From the NCBI RefSeq assembly GCF_003095655.1, contig NZ_CP029151.1:2293001-2357000 (forward strand): a stretch of DNA of 64,000 bases, written 5' to 3'. This document shows, piece by piece, positions 38,001 through 46,114 of the stretch. Every line of letters begins with the position of its first letter. Positions within the stretch are counted from its first letter, which is position 1. Source of the DNA: Dokdonia sp. Dokd-P16. GTDB lineage: Bacteria > Bacteroidota > Bacteroidia > Flavobacteriales > Flavobacteriaceae. Made by a program: the position numbers and the translations under genes. Below the pieces are notes generated by a model that had not been told where the DNA came from, made no database searches, and saw nothing but the letters and a program-made list of their open reading frames with translations.

Positions 38001-41000
38001 GTAACAGTGCCATCTGCCCCTAAAGATGCTGTGATGTTTTGACACATAGCTGTAGGAGGTACCGAGTCCGGATCCTCTATCGTTGCTAGCAGTTCTATAT
38101 TATCAATAGCCATATCACTACTAAAGCCGTTACCAGTAGTTCCTACAAATCTTATTTTAATAGTTTTATTTAAGTAAGCTGTCAAATCTGCACTCTCTGA
38201 ACTCCATTGGTTTTGTGCACTTCCAGTACTTCCGTTTTGAGTAAATAAAGGATTCCATGTGAAGTTTTCATCATCGAGCACTTCCACAATTAAATTTCCC
38301 ATCGTATCACCAAACATGTGATAATCAAAATTAAAAGTAGCGCTAGAAGCATTAAATAAGTCAAAGCAAGGACTTGTAAGTATTGCGGTTGCGCTATTAC
38401 CTAGGTTTTCTCCAGCAGCATCAGGATCTTCAGTAGCTTCAGTGTATAGATAAAAAGTTCCATTATTCGCTCCGTTTGGACCCGTAGTTCCAGAAGGAGT
38501 ACCACCAGAATTTCTAGACCACTCACCATCATCACCTTGATCTTGCGACCATACGCCTAGTCCAGATTCAAAACTTTCGTTGTAAGGGAAACTTGAGATA
38601 GCGGTATTCCTACATAGCTCAGGAGCATATGCGTCTAAAGATAAAATTTTGAAATCATCAAAAATGAAACCTACGAAATCTGTGTTATATCCATCACGTA
38701 TATTACTCACATCACTATCAAATCTAAAGCGGAGTTGCACTCCCGTCTGACCTAATAATGTCGTGTTATTTTCAAAATCAATAAATATTTCTTCTCGTAT
38801 CCACTTGTTTACACCATTAACAATCTGATCACCATCATACACGTAAGTTCCATTTGATTCTTGATGATTACTAGGATTTCCTGGTCCTCCTTTAGTATTG
38901 TTGAAATGATTATTTACAGATGTAGGTGCAGCAGGCTTATTGTACTTACCACATAATGCTATCCAGTTAGTTCCGTCTGTAGATGCTTCTAGTTGTACTA
39001 AATCAAAGTTGCGTTCTATATCCCAAAAAGCATTAAATTGTATTATGTAGCCTTCTGAGTTATCAAAATTTTGTGCCGTGTTTAGGGTGGTTGTACGAAC
39101 TTGGTTATTACCATAAGATCCGCTAGGTACTATAGAAATAGCATTAGTACTACCATTATATCCATTAGTATAATTTACCCAGTTACCAGTCCAGTTCGAG
39201 ATACCGTCTGCGTCAATAAGAATATTTGGGCTGTAATATTTACGAAACACGGCTTTGTATATGTCATAATTACTATTACTTAGTGTAACTTCATATTCAA
39301 TCAGTTCGTTAGGTTGAATACCATTATTTAGCGTAATAGGTAAGCTTACTTCTCTTTGTTCTAGCTTACTCATGTTGCTCAATGCATTAAGCGGTAAAGG
39401 AGTTATGCTACTAATATTTGAGCTAATTGGCGTAACTGTGAGCGTAAGATTATCAAGTGTCTGTCCTATATATTCAACGGCAAAGTCTAATGTAGAATTA
39501 GAGCTATTTATGTCTGTATTAGTAAGGTCGTGTAACTGAGCATAACTACCAGCCGATAAACTTGTAATTAAATTCATGCGCAAAGCTCTTTTTGCTACAG
39601 GTACAATATGTGTAGGGTCTGGAGAAAACTCATCCCCGTTTTCTGGTGTAAATGCAATAATGTTCTTTCCAGAGCCTGAATTGGTATATATAATTCCATC
39701 TGGAGTTCCATTGCCATTTTGATCTGGATTAGTAGAGACCGGAGGACCACCAAGCATCCAGTCATTAAAATCTCCATTTGCTTCGTATAGGGTATTAGGA
39801 GCAGAGCCATGAATGTAGCGATTATAATGTGTCACATTTTGCATAAGTTCTTGGAACTCATCCTCACGACCTGATGGTGCTGCAGATGTACTACCATTAT
39901 ATGACGAAGTTACAATTGAATTTAGTCCAGAGTGGTGATTAATAGCTACTTTTAAATCCTTAGACTGTACAAAATCTGCTATAATTTGTGTCTCTGGTTC
40001 AGAGCCTGGAGTTGGTCCTCTATATGTGTTAGATGTTGTCGTAGGGGACGATCCCGCATTATCTATACCCCAATAGTATGGAGAATTTCTGTTAAGGTCA
40101 ACCCCTTGAGTGTATAGTCCATTACCAGTACCTGGTCTAAGATTCTTTCTTTGGTTTCCTCCACCGTTAGGAGCTTGAATACCATTATAGATATAACCGT
40201 CAGGATTTATAACAGGTATAAAATAAAGCTCCTGATTATTAATCATATTCGTGATAAGCGGGTCGACATTATAGTTTTCTAAAATATACCACATGTAGTA
40301 GATGATGTTCATCACACTACTTACTTCTCTTGCGTGAGCTGCTCCCGTAATTAATGATTGAGGTTCACCAGCTTCATCTGTGTCAGGATTATCAGATATT
40401 TTTACATACCACATAGTTTGTGGAGCTATATCTGGGTTTGTTCCGGTATATCCATGTGTCTTTTGGTTAGTTGGAGAAGCATCTTTAACCACTGAAATAA
40501 TATCAGGATACATTTGCTGCATTAAAGCCAATTGATCTAAAATCTCTTGGTAGTTGTAAGCCCCTCCCATAGAACCTAGCGTAAAGTTTTGTGGGGTCCA
40601 GTCAACTTCGCTACAGTCATCATATTGAATGGCGCTAGGAACACTTTCTGAGCTTTGACTAAAGGATCTCGTATTCTGATCTAAATCTGTAATTGGGCTA
40701 GGGGACTTTCCTAAACTTATACTCTTAAGTCTTTGTAATTCTGTTTTAGCTTGAGGTAGGTTGCGATCATTTCGTTCGCTTATGTACTCTGTTAAATTAT
40801 CAATTGTAATATGATAAGGAATATTCAATTCATTTAGAATATGAATTTCATTGTCATTTAAATCTAACTGTATTCCTGTAGTAACACCTTTACTACCACA
40901 AGTAAAGTCAAAACCTTTCGTATACAATAGTTTTAACGTCTCTGGATTTTTTGTTTTTATGATAACACGCTTCACGATACCATCAGAATTGAAAGAAGTG

Positions 41001-41110
41001 TGGTTGTGATTTGCAGCTTGTGATAGGTTTACTTGCCCACGCGAGGTAGTAATAACACCAAATACAAATACAAAAATGAGGATAACAACCTTTAAGTAGG
41101 TTTGCTTCAT
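35045..41110 (-). CDS. Giant T9SS-secreted M14 zinc carboxypeptidase (2021 aa)
   Basis: A signal peptide begins the protein. The M14 peptidase domain is at about residues 175-510. Its zinc ligands appear in ITGAAHAREVSS (HxxE) and the later His in VAINHHSGLNS. The substrate-binding VDLNRNSPYYWG and the catalytic Glu in IAFTPENGDEF are present. Later parts are MAM-like beta domains (PYNESFESGLGVWSQD and again near PYTENFTADFGIFEQ), an HYR-like segment, a fibronectin type III domain (PDDLAISNIEITTASVSWNA) and a T9SS type A sorting domain (MYPNPITNGRLTI, then SSGMYILSINGE). A palindrome copy lies inside the FnIII domain. The protein probably digests external peptides at the surface. Confidence 0.9.
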   Translation of the reverse strand: MKQTYLKVVILIFVFVFGVITTSRGQVNLSQAANHNHTSFNSDGIVKRVIIKTKNPETLKLLYTKGFDFTCGSKGVTTGIQLDLNDNEIHILNELNIPYHITIDNLTEYISERNDRNLPQAKTELQRLKSISLGKSPSPITDLDQNTRSFSQSSESVPSAIQYDDCSEVDWTPQNFTLGSMGGAYNYQEILDQLALMQQMYPDIISVVKDASPTNQKTHGYTGTNPDIAPQTMWYVKISDNPDTDEAGEPQSLITGAAHAREVSSVMNIIYYMWYILENYNVDPLITNMINNQELYFIPVINPDGYIYNGIQAPNGGGNQRKNLRPGTGNGLYTQGVDLNRNSPYYWGIDNAGSSPTTTSNTYRGPTPGSEPETQIIADFVQSKDLKVAINHHSGLNSIVTSSYNGSTSAAPSGREDEFQELMQNVTHYNRYIHGSAPNTLYEANGDFNDWMLGGPPVSTNPDQNGNGTPDGIIYTNSGSGKNIIAFTPENGDEFSPDPTHIVPVAKRALRMNLITSLSAGSYAQLHDLTNTDINSSNSTLDFAVEYIGQTLDNLTLTVTPISSNISSITPLPLNALSNMSKLEQREVSLPITLNNGIQPNELIEYEVTLSNSNYDIYKAVFRKYYSPNILIDADGISNWTGNWVNYTNGYNGSTNAISIVPSGSYGNNQVRTTTLNTAQNFDNSEGYIIQFNAFWDIERNFDLVQLEASTDGTNWIALCGKYNKPAAPTSVNNHFNNTKGGPGNPSNHQESNGTYVYDGDQIVNGVNKWIREEIFIDFENNTTLLGQTGVQLRFRFDSDVSNIRDGYNTDFVGFIFDDFKILSLDAYAPELCRNTAISSFPYNESFESGLGVWSQDQGDDGEWSRNSGGTPSGTTGPNGANNGTFYLYTEATEDPDAAGENLGNSATAILTSPCFDLFNASSATFNFDYHMFGDTMGNLIVEVLDDENFTWNPLFTQNGSTGSAQNQWSSESADLTAYLNKTIKIRFVGTTGNGFSSDMAIDNIELLATIEDPDSVPPTAMCQNITASLGADGTVTILASQIDNGSTDDGTIASLTLDIDTFDCSNVGVNTVTLTVTDTGNNTDTCTATVTIEPYTTAPDDLAISNIEITTASVSWNAAASGDYSLRFRESGTTAYTTQAVSTNTFELANLEPETTYEIQVSAVCSGAANSPYSSVVEFTTKPLCDAITTVPYTENFTADFGIFEQIDGDDGDWLRNNDVTPTGDTGPGTGAGNLLIDGDDYLYVEASAPATTVGGINQGNTAILQSQCLDLTDYTIASLVFNYHMRTAGTFSQRPILDIFVSEDGGETFSAAVTQLEGVDGTGWREETIDLSSFSGKNIKLRFVGTTGVGSFQGDIAIDNLRFTASNTTYIYDTGAWTPQDPSGIATSNDNIEVRSGAPTLSANTVVNNVTILAGATLNLAATTLDINGDLTNSGDISGASGMLLMSGSSPQEISGNAIEIANLVIDNSDTTQGVTLSTAVSVNKLLTLTDGTLNTGNTLTLLSNATRTAMIDIITGGTISGNVTTERYIPARRAFRLLSSPVTTTTSINTNWQEGVNNTGTSFPTDNVNPNPGYGTHISGSLTGENGFDATASGNGSIFKLDNASQSWENVTNTDVTTLSAGEPFRLLVRGDRSVNVTSNAATPTATTLRATGTVATSPVSVTGSTLNHNAGAFNFIGNPYQASLNINTVLSASTNVRTGEIWVWDATLGSRGQYVTVLLDGSGSSNGANSKDYHFIQPGQAIFTATDATVTDSSTEIVFNETDKVPGNEVPLYSNSSNAIATSPHLIGRLYRSEHYGEEIGLQDNFVILYGDSYSNDVTSEDVSKFFNIDENMGVLKDGGLLSIDKVAMPTEDDQIQLYNALYRTSNYTLDLDVYGLNEVETYLKDNHTGETTLLEEGLNTIAFTVDNNIETSVDTNRFEIVYQREVLSTTNEEVIDFTMYPNPITNGRLTITSTAFSGSDVDVVITNLLGQTVMSKPALFNGNKAVIHDLNQLSSGMYILSINGENIKVSHKIVIQ
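37715..37728. repeat. Perfect palindrome GCTTTCGCGAAAGC (copy 6)
   Basis: Within the M14 gene, on the minus strand read as LRFRES inside the fibronectin type III domain. Confidence 0.97.
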
Positions 41111-41232
41111 AACAATAGTAGGTTTAAGTCAATTAAGGAATTTGGGATGCCTTAATTCGTTAGGGGTTTATTTTTAGAAGCTGCTAAACTAGAAAAAAAC
41201 CAAGGATAAATGTTAATAAAAATGTTAAATTG

Positions 41233-41272
41233 TGTATTTTGTAGATGATAAGTGTATTTCGTCGACGTTTTG
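41233..41272 (-). promoter_or_regulatory. 20-bp-phased direct repeat upstream of the M14 giant gene
   Basis: TGTATTTTGTAGATGATAAG (41233) is followed directly by TGTATTTCGTCGACGTTTTG (41253). It matches the two sites at 34541-34645 in sequence and in 20-base phasing, and sits 123 bases before the start of the minus-strand gene. Nothing else was recognised in the gap 41111-41493, which also must hold the promoter of the haloperoxidase-like gene. Confidence 0.6.
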
Positions 41273-41493
41273 GTTAGATTTAAATTTTAGTACTTGTATA
41301 TTTACTTGCTGGGATAATTTGTTGACATTTAGATTTTTAAGGCTTTTTTTATTGTGCTTAGAATATTTAATATTGATAAATGAAATCCGACTATCATTTG
41401 AAGAAACAAAAATTTATTTCTAGCCTATTAATAGTATTTTGCAGCTAAGTTGTTCGTTATTAGCTATGCACTGCACCACTTAAGTAATTCATT

Positions 41494-42900
41494 ATGAGAA
41501 TCCCACAAATTAATTCTTTACTACTAGGACTCCTTGTTGTCTTCTTACTTCAATCTTGTCAAGATGATGTAGATGATGTGAGTCTCAATCAAAATGTAGT
41601 AGTATCTGATATTATTGATACTTCAATAATAGTTACAGACCCAACCACACAGCTCATTACCGACTGGAATACGCTTTGGTTAGAAATAGATCAATATGCC
41701 TATGGTATGAGACCTGTTGCCACAGCAAGATCTTTGGCTTATATACACTTAGCAGCATATGAGGTAGCAGTTGCAGATGTAGATGGAAACCAGTCTAACG
41801 TAAATAATCTTGATGGATTAGCTATCAATCTAAGCGAGCGTCCAAATAATCTAGACATCAATGTAGCTTTAAATGCTTGTTATGCAACAGTTTTTGATCA
41901 CTTCATGTATAATGTGGAATCTGATATAGATGTGAAAATTGGCCAACATAAAAATGCTCAAGAAACTAGACTTCAAGAAGGTTTAAGTGTAGAAGTAATT
42001 ACAAATTCTATAGACTGGGGAACCTACATTGCAGAGCAAGTAATTGCATATAGCCAAACCGATACCGCAGCAGAATCTCAGATATCAGACCCTCAGCCGT
42101 ATGCTTATGAACCTCCGGCAGGTGAAGGCTACTGGACGTACAGTGCAGATGAAGAGAGAGCTTGGTTTCCATATTGGGCTAGTGCAAGAACATTTGTAAT
42201 ATCATCAGAAGAGACATCAAGTGTGCCGCCTACAATCAATTATAGTACAAGCGTAGAAAGTGACTTTTATAATGAAATGATGGAAGTGTATACCATCAAC
42301 AACGCAGCTAGAGAAGAAGATAATGATGATTTGTGGGTAGCAGAGTTCTGGTCTGACGATGTAGAAGGTCTTATGATGAGTCCTCCTGGTCGTCAAATTT
42401 CTATTGCAAATCAATTAATAGATCAACTAGATGTGAGTCACGAGCAATCACTTATGATGCTTTTAAAGTTAGGTTTTTCTTTAAACGATGCTGCTGTTTC
42501 CACTTGGGCAGATAAGTATGAGTATATGGTCATGCGACCTAGTGTTTATATCCAAGCGCATATAGATCCAACTTATCAAACCAATTTATATAGGTTTATT
42601 AATTGGCCTAACCCGTCATTCCCAGGGTATCCATCAGGGCATTCTGCATTTTCTTCGGCGGCAGCTGGGGTCTTTATCAATGAGTTTGGAAACACTATTG
42701 ACTTTACAGACAAAACCCACGAAGGTAGGACCGAGTTTAGAGGAGCGCCTAGACAGTATAATTCGCTTTCAGAAATGGCTCAAGAAAGTGCTTTTTCTAG
42801 ACTTCCACTAGGAGTACATGTAAGAATGGATTGTACAGAAGGATTACGATTAGGTTATGAAATATCTGATGCTGTAAATGCTTATGACCTTAGTGAGTAG
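41494..42900 (+). CDS. Vanadium-haloperoxidase-like / PAP2-superfamily lipoprotein
   Basis: A lipoprotein signal (MRIPQINSLLLGLLVVFLLQ then SC) starts the 468-residue protein. The vanadate/phosphate-binding motifs of the PAP2/VHPO superfamily are complete: K in KYEYMVMRP, PSGH in GYPSGHSAFSS, and SRLPLGVH. The signature KxxxxxxRP-PSGH-SRxxxxxH is shared by vanadium haloperoxidases and acid phosphatases, so the sequence alone does not decide between halide oxidation and phosphatase activity. The lipid anchor places it at the envelope. The long VHPO-like N-terminal part favours the haloperoxidase group. Confidence 0.85.
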   Translation: MRIPQINSLLLGLLVVFLLQSCQDDVDDVSLNQNVVVSDIIDTSIIVTDPTTQLITDWNTLWLEIDQYAYGMRPVATARSLAYIHLAAYEVAVADVDGNQSNVNNLDGLAINLSERPNNLDINVALNACYATVFDHFMYNVESDIDVKIGQHKNAQETRLQEGLSVEVITNSIDWGTYIAEQVIAYSQTDTAAESQISDPQPYAYEPPAGEGYWTYSADEERAWFPYWASARTFVISSEETSSVPPTINYSTSVESDFYNEMMEVYTINNAAREEDNDDLWVAEFWSDDVEGLMMSPPGRQISIANQLIDQLDVSHEQSLMMLLKLGFSLNDAAVSTWADKYEYMVMRPSVYIQAHIDPTYQTNLYRFINWPNPSFPGYPSGHSAFSSAAAGVFINEFGNTIDFTDKTHEGRTEFRGAPRQYNSLSEMAQESAFSRLPLGVHVRMDCTEGLRLGYEISDAVNAYDLSE

Positions 42901-42907
42901 TTGTTAC

Positions 42908-42921
42908 GCTTTCGCGAAAGC
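42908..42921. repeat. Perfect palindrome GCTTTCGCGAAAGC (copy 7)
   Basis: Eight bases after the haloperoxidase-like stop; extended form 42906-42923. Confidence 0.97.
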
Positions 42922-42973
42922 GTGAATTTAAACCTCTTAATTGAGTGAAAGTAATGAGAGCAGTAGGATTTTT
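42908..42973 (+). repeat. Direct repeat flanking the accessory island, left copy
   Basis: The palindrome plus ACCTCTTAATTGAG and AAGTAATGAGAGCAGTAG. It matches 45939-46008 at most positions with one short insertion there. The pair brackets the island of minus-strand unknown genes. Confidence 0.7.
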
Positions 42974-43001
42974 ATAAAACCTAGTTGTACTAATGTGAAA
43001 T

Positions 43002-43679
43002 TTATATGTTAGAACTAGAATTAAAATAATCTTCAAACTTTAAAAAAGTAGTAAACATATCGGTGTAAGGTCTTTTATTTTCATTATTCTTTTCAATTAG
43101 AAAAGTTTTATATTCTTCATATAAATTTTTATACTCAGAAGACTTAGTCTTCTTAAAAATTATCAATTTTCTTAGCGCCATCGAGTTATTAGTAAGAACC
43201 AAAAGATTAGAATGATTTTGAATTTCATTTTCTTTTAACCAATAACTTACATTTTCCATTGATTTAAATTTTTCAAAAAAGTCTATCACATCATTATTGT
43301 AAAAAAACTGTACAACCTCTGAAAATAGTTTCACTTGCTTTTCGCTCTTAATATAAAATCCGTTGGATAGAACAACTCCATTTGCAATTGAATCAAAATC
43401 TTTAGATATTTCACCTTTAAAAAGTTTATGAATGGTATAATGGGATTCACCAGTTCTATCTGTTATAACTTTTTCTATATTATCGAAACCTTTTAAAGCT
43501 AAGATTCCTTCGATTTTAATAACGTGAAATTCAGCCCAAAAGAACTTAATTGAAAAAGTTTCATCATTAATACTTTTTTCAAAAGAAATATTTTTACCTA
43601 AACGCCTATATTTATAACCCAATTCTATTAACCAATTGAAGTGATACTGGACGTATTTTGAAAATTCAACTCTATTCAT
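43002..43679 (-). CDS. Hypothetical protein, 225 aa (possible immunity protein)
   Basis: I do not recognise this protein. It starts MNRVEFSKYVQYHFNWLIEL, has no signal peptide or membrane helix, and is rich in Lys, Phe and Asn with much AT-rich codon use. It is alone in its transcript, on the minus strand of an island that also holds pentapeptide and SUKH-like genes. Small, unrelated cytoplasmic proteins in such a setting are often immunity proteins of polymorphic toxins, so that role is possible but unproven. No toxin is adjacent. Confidence 0.7.
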   Translation of the reverse strand: MNRVEFSKYVQYHFNWLIELGYKYRRLGKNISFEKSINDETFSIKFFWAEFHVIKIEGILALKGFDNIEKVITDRTGESHYTIHKLFKGEISKDFDSIANGVVLSNGFYIKSEKQVKLFSEVVQFFYNNDVIDFFEKFKSMENVSYWLKENEIQNHSNLLVLTNNSMALRKLIIFKKTKSSEYKNLYEEYKTFLIEKNNENKRPYTDMFTTFLKFEDYFNSSSNI

Positions 43680-43875
43680 ATTTTTATTTAAGTGATATTA
43701 CATCAAGTATAGAGATCCCATGTACATAACTATAAGACTTAACAAAATAATTAATTCGTCGGATACAAAGATTCGTTAAGAAGGGTGACTATCTGGTTTT
43801 TGGTTATCATATTATTAATTTCTTCAGGCAAAATATTTACTCGAGATGAAATACGACAGTTTCATATCTAATTAT

Positions 43876-44787
43876 TTAAACCTTCGTAAAATCACCATTA
43901 AATATCTCTGCGAGGTATTTGTCCGCTAGGTACACTATATTTTTTATACTAATGGTTATAGCCAATTCACGATTCAAAAAATCCGAAGGGGCAATATTTT
44001 CTTTTTCGCTTATGTTTTTACTAAATATGAGGTATCCGTAGTTATAAATCATACCGGTTTCTAGATTGATTATTGATCTATTAATAGATTCTGTATAGCG
44101 GTCTTGATGAAACTGGAATTCCAAATATTTGTTTTTTAGCTTACAAATACCATAGTCATTATCTTGAAATTCTTTAGTAAGATTGTATTTAGGATTGATT
44201 AATTCAAAGTAATTAAACGCAGCCATAAAAATCTCCTTTCTTTCTTTGATCCAATAGGAATCTGAAGGATCTAGAGCATTATTAAATTTCTTTAAATCAC
44301 TAAATATAATATTCGTAGCATCTAAGTTGGATATCTGATTAGTTAATTCATTTTGAAGCATTGCAAAATTAACTTCACACTCTTTTATTGAGAAATCACT
44401 AGTTTTTGAATGTTCAATTGAAGAGAACTTAAAAGTTAAATTTTTAAAAGAAGAACGACTCAAATCACAATTCTCAAAGTGCGTATTGATAAATATCCCA
44501 TCAATAAATGAACTATCTACGATATTACATTCTATAAAAACACAATTTTGAAATGTAGTGTTCTTTGCTTGTAACTTACTCAAATCACACTTAGTGAAAA
44601 CACAACCTTCAAAAGCAGCATTATCTAATCTATGTTCTGAAAGATAAGTTTGTTGAAAATGGAACTTTACGACTATTTTTTGGCTAAAAAATGTCTCTGA
44701 AATCAAATCATAATTAGGACTCCCGTCAACATATGAAATGCTAGGTCTAAGTTTTTTTAGTAATTGATTGTTGTCTATTTGTGTCAT
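43876..44787 (-). CDS. Pentapeptide-repeat protein, 303 aa
   Basis: Residues about 55-120 contain tandem pentapeptide-type repeats of the A(D/N)LXX kind in beta-helix form: NAAFEGCVFTKCDLSKLQ, then TTFQNCVFIECNIVDSS, then THFENCDLSRSSFKN. The C-terminal part is alpha/beta and not recognised. No signal peptide is present. Pentapeptide proteins can protect DNA gyrase or serve as immunity or structural proteins, and here the context suggests an accessory role. The gene begins 27 bases after the stop of the upstream gene at 44815, so the two may be co-transcribed. Confidence 0.8.
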   Translation of the reverse strand: MTQIDNNQLLKKLRPSISYVDGSPNYDLISETFFSQKIVVKFHFQQTYLSEHRLDNAAFEGCVFTKCDLSKLQAKNTTFQNCVFIECNIVDSSFIDGIFINTHFENCDLSRSSFKNLTFKFSSIEHSKTSDFSIKECEVNFAMLQNELTNQISNLDATNIIFSDLKKFNNALDPSDSYWIKERKEIFMAAFNYFELINPKYNLTKEFQDNDYGICKLKNKYLEFQFHQDRYTESINRSIINLETGMIYNYGYLIFSKNISEKENIAPSDFLNRELAITISIKNIVYLADKYLAEIFNGDFTKV

Positions 44788-44814
44788 TGGAGTTGCTCTT
44801 ACTAAAATATAATC

Positions 44815-45558
44815 CTAACTATTGGCAATAGTATTGTTGTTTAAACGTTCATAAACTTTTTCAAAAATATTAGGTATGTTCTTAAAGTGTTCATAACCTT
44901 TTTGATTTGATATTTCCTCATACTGTTTAAAGCCAAGGCGCTGAAAATTGCAGATTTGCTCAAATAAAGGATTGTTATTTAACTTTGCCAATATTATTCT
45001 GCGATAAATAAATCCATTTTTACTTATTAAATAACTGTCTAATTTTTTTAATTCTATTTGCGAATTAACATTTTTATCAAGTTCAGCAATTGAAATTGGA
45101 TATGATAGCTGTGGGATAAGTAATTCTTGAATTATATGTGTAATAACTTTTTCAAAGTTGGCAATTCCTTCTTTAGTAATTTTAAAATACAACCATCCTG
45201 TATCTCTCACATTATTAGGAAACATTTCTTTTAGTTCCTCTTTTTTGTAATCTACATTATAAGTAAAAGGAACTACCTCTTTTAGTTGATTGGTAAACTC
45301 TGATTCAGGTCGGGTTAAATAATATAAGTCTTGCCAAACATTTTCTATTTCAAGAATAGTACAATTCCCTCCAATTGAATATTCAAATTGATTGTCATAA
45401 ATACCTTGAGTTCTTAACTGAGCAGAAGTAATAGAAAAAATATGTTTGTCAGTTATCTTTTTAAACCCTCCAATTCCATTGATTCTAAAAAAACCGAATG
45501 AGTTACATATTTTTTTAAAGACATCTTCCGTTGCAATTTCTAATTCTTTCCTATTCAT
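44815..45558 (-). CDS. Hypothetical protein, 247 aa (possible immunity protein)
   Basis: Not recognised. It begins MNRKELEIATEDVFKKICNS, has no export signal or membrane helix, and is mixed alpha/beta with segments such as DTGWLYFKITKEGI and FEQICNFQRLGFKQYEEI. A broken reading frame that ends in an apparent protein tail lies five bases upstream on the same strand, which is the usual place of a toxin ahead of its immunity gene. Its stop is 27 bases from the start of the pentapeptide gene. A role as immunity protein is therefore inferred from context only. Confidence 0.65.
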   Translation of the reverse strand: MNRKELEIATEDVFKKICNSFGFFRINGIGGFKKITDKHIFSITSAQLRTQGIYDNQFEYSIGGNCTILEIENVWQDLYYLTRPESEFTNQLKEVVPFTYNVDYKKEELKEMFPNNVRDTGWLYFKITKEGIANFEKVITHIIQELLIPQLSYPISIAELDKNVNSQIELKKLDSYLISKNGFIYRRIILAKLNNNPLFEQICNFQRLGFKQYEEISNQKGYEHFKNIPNIFEKVYERLNNNTIANS

Positions 45559-45563
45559 AGTTA

Positions 45564-45731
45564 TTATAATTTCATCTCTAAAGTTGTTTTGTCAACTGTA
45601 AATTTCTTCACTTCATTAATAATAAAATCTGAACCTTCAGAAACAACTTCGACACCATTTATATCTCTTATTGCTAAACTATTTTTTTCAATAACTGTAG
45701 CGGGTAAATTATTTGTGTTGACGATCTTGAA
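45564..45731 (-). pseudogene. Fragment of a protein C terminus (possible toxin tail)
   Basis: A minus-strand frame of 55 codons has no start codon and is closed by TGA just upstream. It reads FKIVNTNNLPATVIEKN, then NGVEVVSEGSDFIINEV and a KL end. The even composition looks like real protein. It ends five bases before the 247-aa gene. It may be the remnant of a toxin whose immunity gene survives. Confidence 0.45.
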
Positions 45732-45851
45732 TCAGCTGTAGCATCACTACTTATTTTTTACCATAATTCTTATTAAAAAAAAATAGTTGTGACTCTTAAG
45801 TAAGGAAAGTCTAATGTTTTCAATAATTCTATAATAAACGTACAACAATGA

Positions 45852-45938
45852 TCCACTAAAGATACTTTAACTCGTTATGGAAATAACGTAAGCTCTCTTG
45901 TGAATGGAGTAGCTATTAATTTCCTAAGTAGTTATTAA
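45852..45938 (+). pseudogene. Fragment resembling the end of the haloperoxidase-like protein
   Basis: Twenty-eight open codons after a TGA read STKDTLTRYGNNVSSLVNG and end in NFLSSY then TAA. The pattern GxxVSxxVN aligns with GYEISDAVN near the end of the haloperoxidase-like protein at 41494. The palindrome and a shared tail sequence follow both. It is probably the remnant of a second copy. The resemblance is short and uncertain. Confidence 0.35.
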
Positions 45939-45952
45939 GCTTTCGCGAAAGC
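45939..45952. repeat. Perfect palindrome GCTTTCGCGAAAGC (copy 8)
   Basis: Directly after the TAA of the gene fragment at 45852-45938; start of the right flanking repeat. Confidence 0.97.
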
Positions 45953-46008
45953 GTGAAAATATAGTTTTAGACCTCTTTATTGAGAGGAAGTAACGAGAAC
46001 AGTAAGAT
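45939..46008 (+). repeat. Direct repeat flanking the accessory island, right copy
   Basis: The palindrome plus ACCTCTTTATTGAG and AAGTAACGAGAACAGTAA. It matches 42908-42973 with a short insertion after the palindrome. Confidence 0.7.
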
Positions 46009-46021
46009 TTCCCCTTTTTAG

Positions 46022-46105
46022 TTAAGAAAAGCTACAAGCATAGGCAAAGGTCACAGCGCATAGTACGAATGCGAGAAGGATGAATATATAGTTTTTGGTT
46101 TTCAT
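46022..46105 (-). CDS. Possible 27-aa membrane peptide
   Basis: ATG to TAA encodes a 27-residue peptide, MKTKNYIFILLAF then a hydrophobic run ending YACSFS. It has the shape of a single membrane helix with a basic start. It could also be the cut signal sequence of a lost protein. It ends nine bases before the 46115 gene region in sequence order. Confidence 0.3.
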   Translation of the reverse strand: MKTKNYIFILLAFVLCAVTFAYACSFS

Positions 46106-46114
46106 AAAGCTTGG

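Noticed and set aside
43751-43858. A 35-codon minus-strand frame (SSRVNILPEEINNMITKN and on) in the gap between two unknown genes
   Set aside because: It has no start codon and no recognisable family. It may be debris, but the evidence is too thin to annotate.
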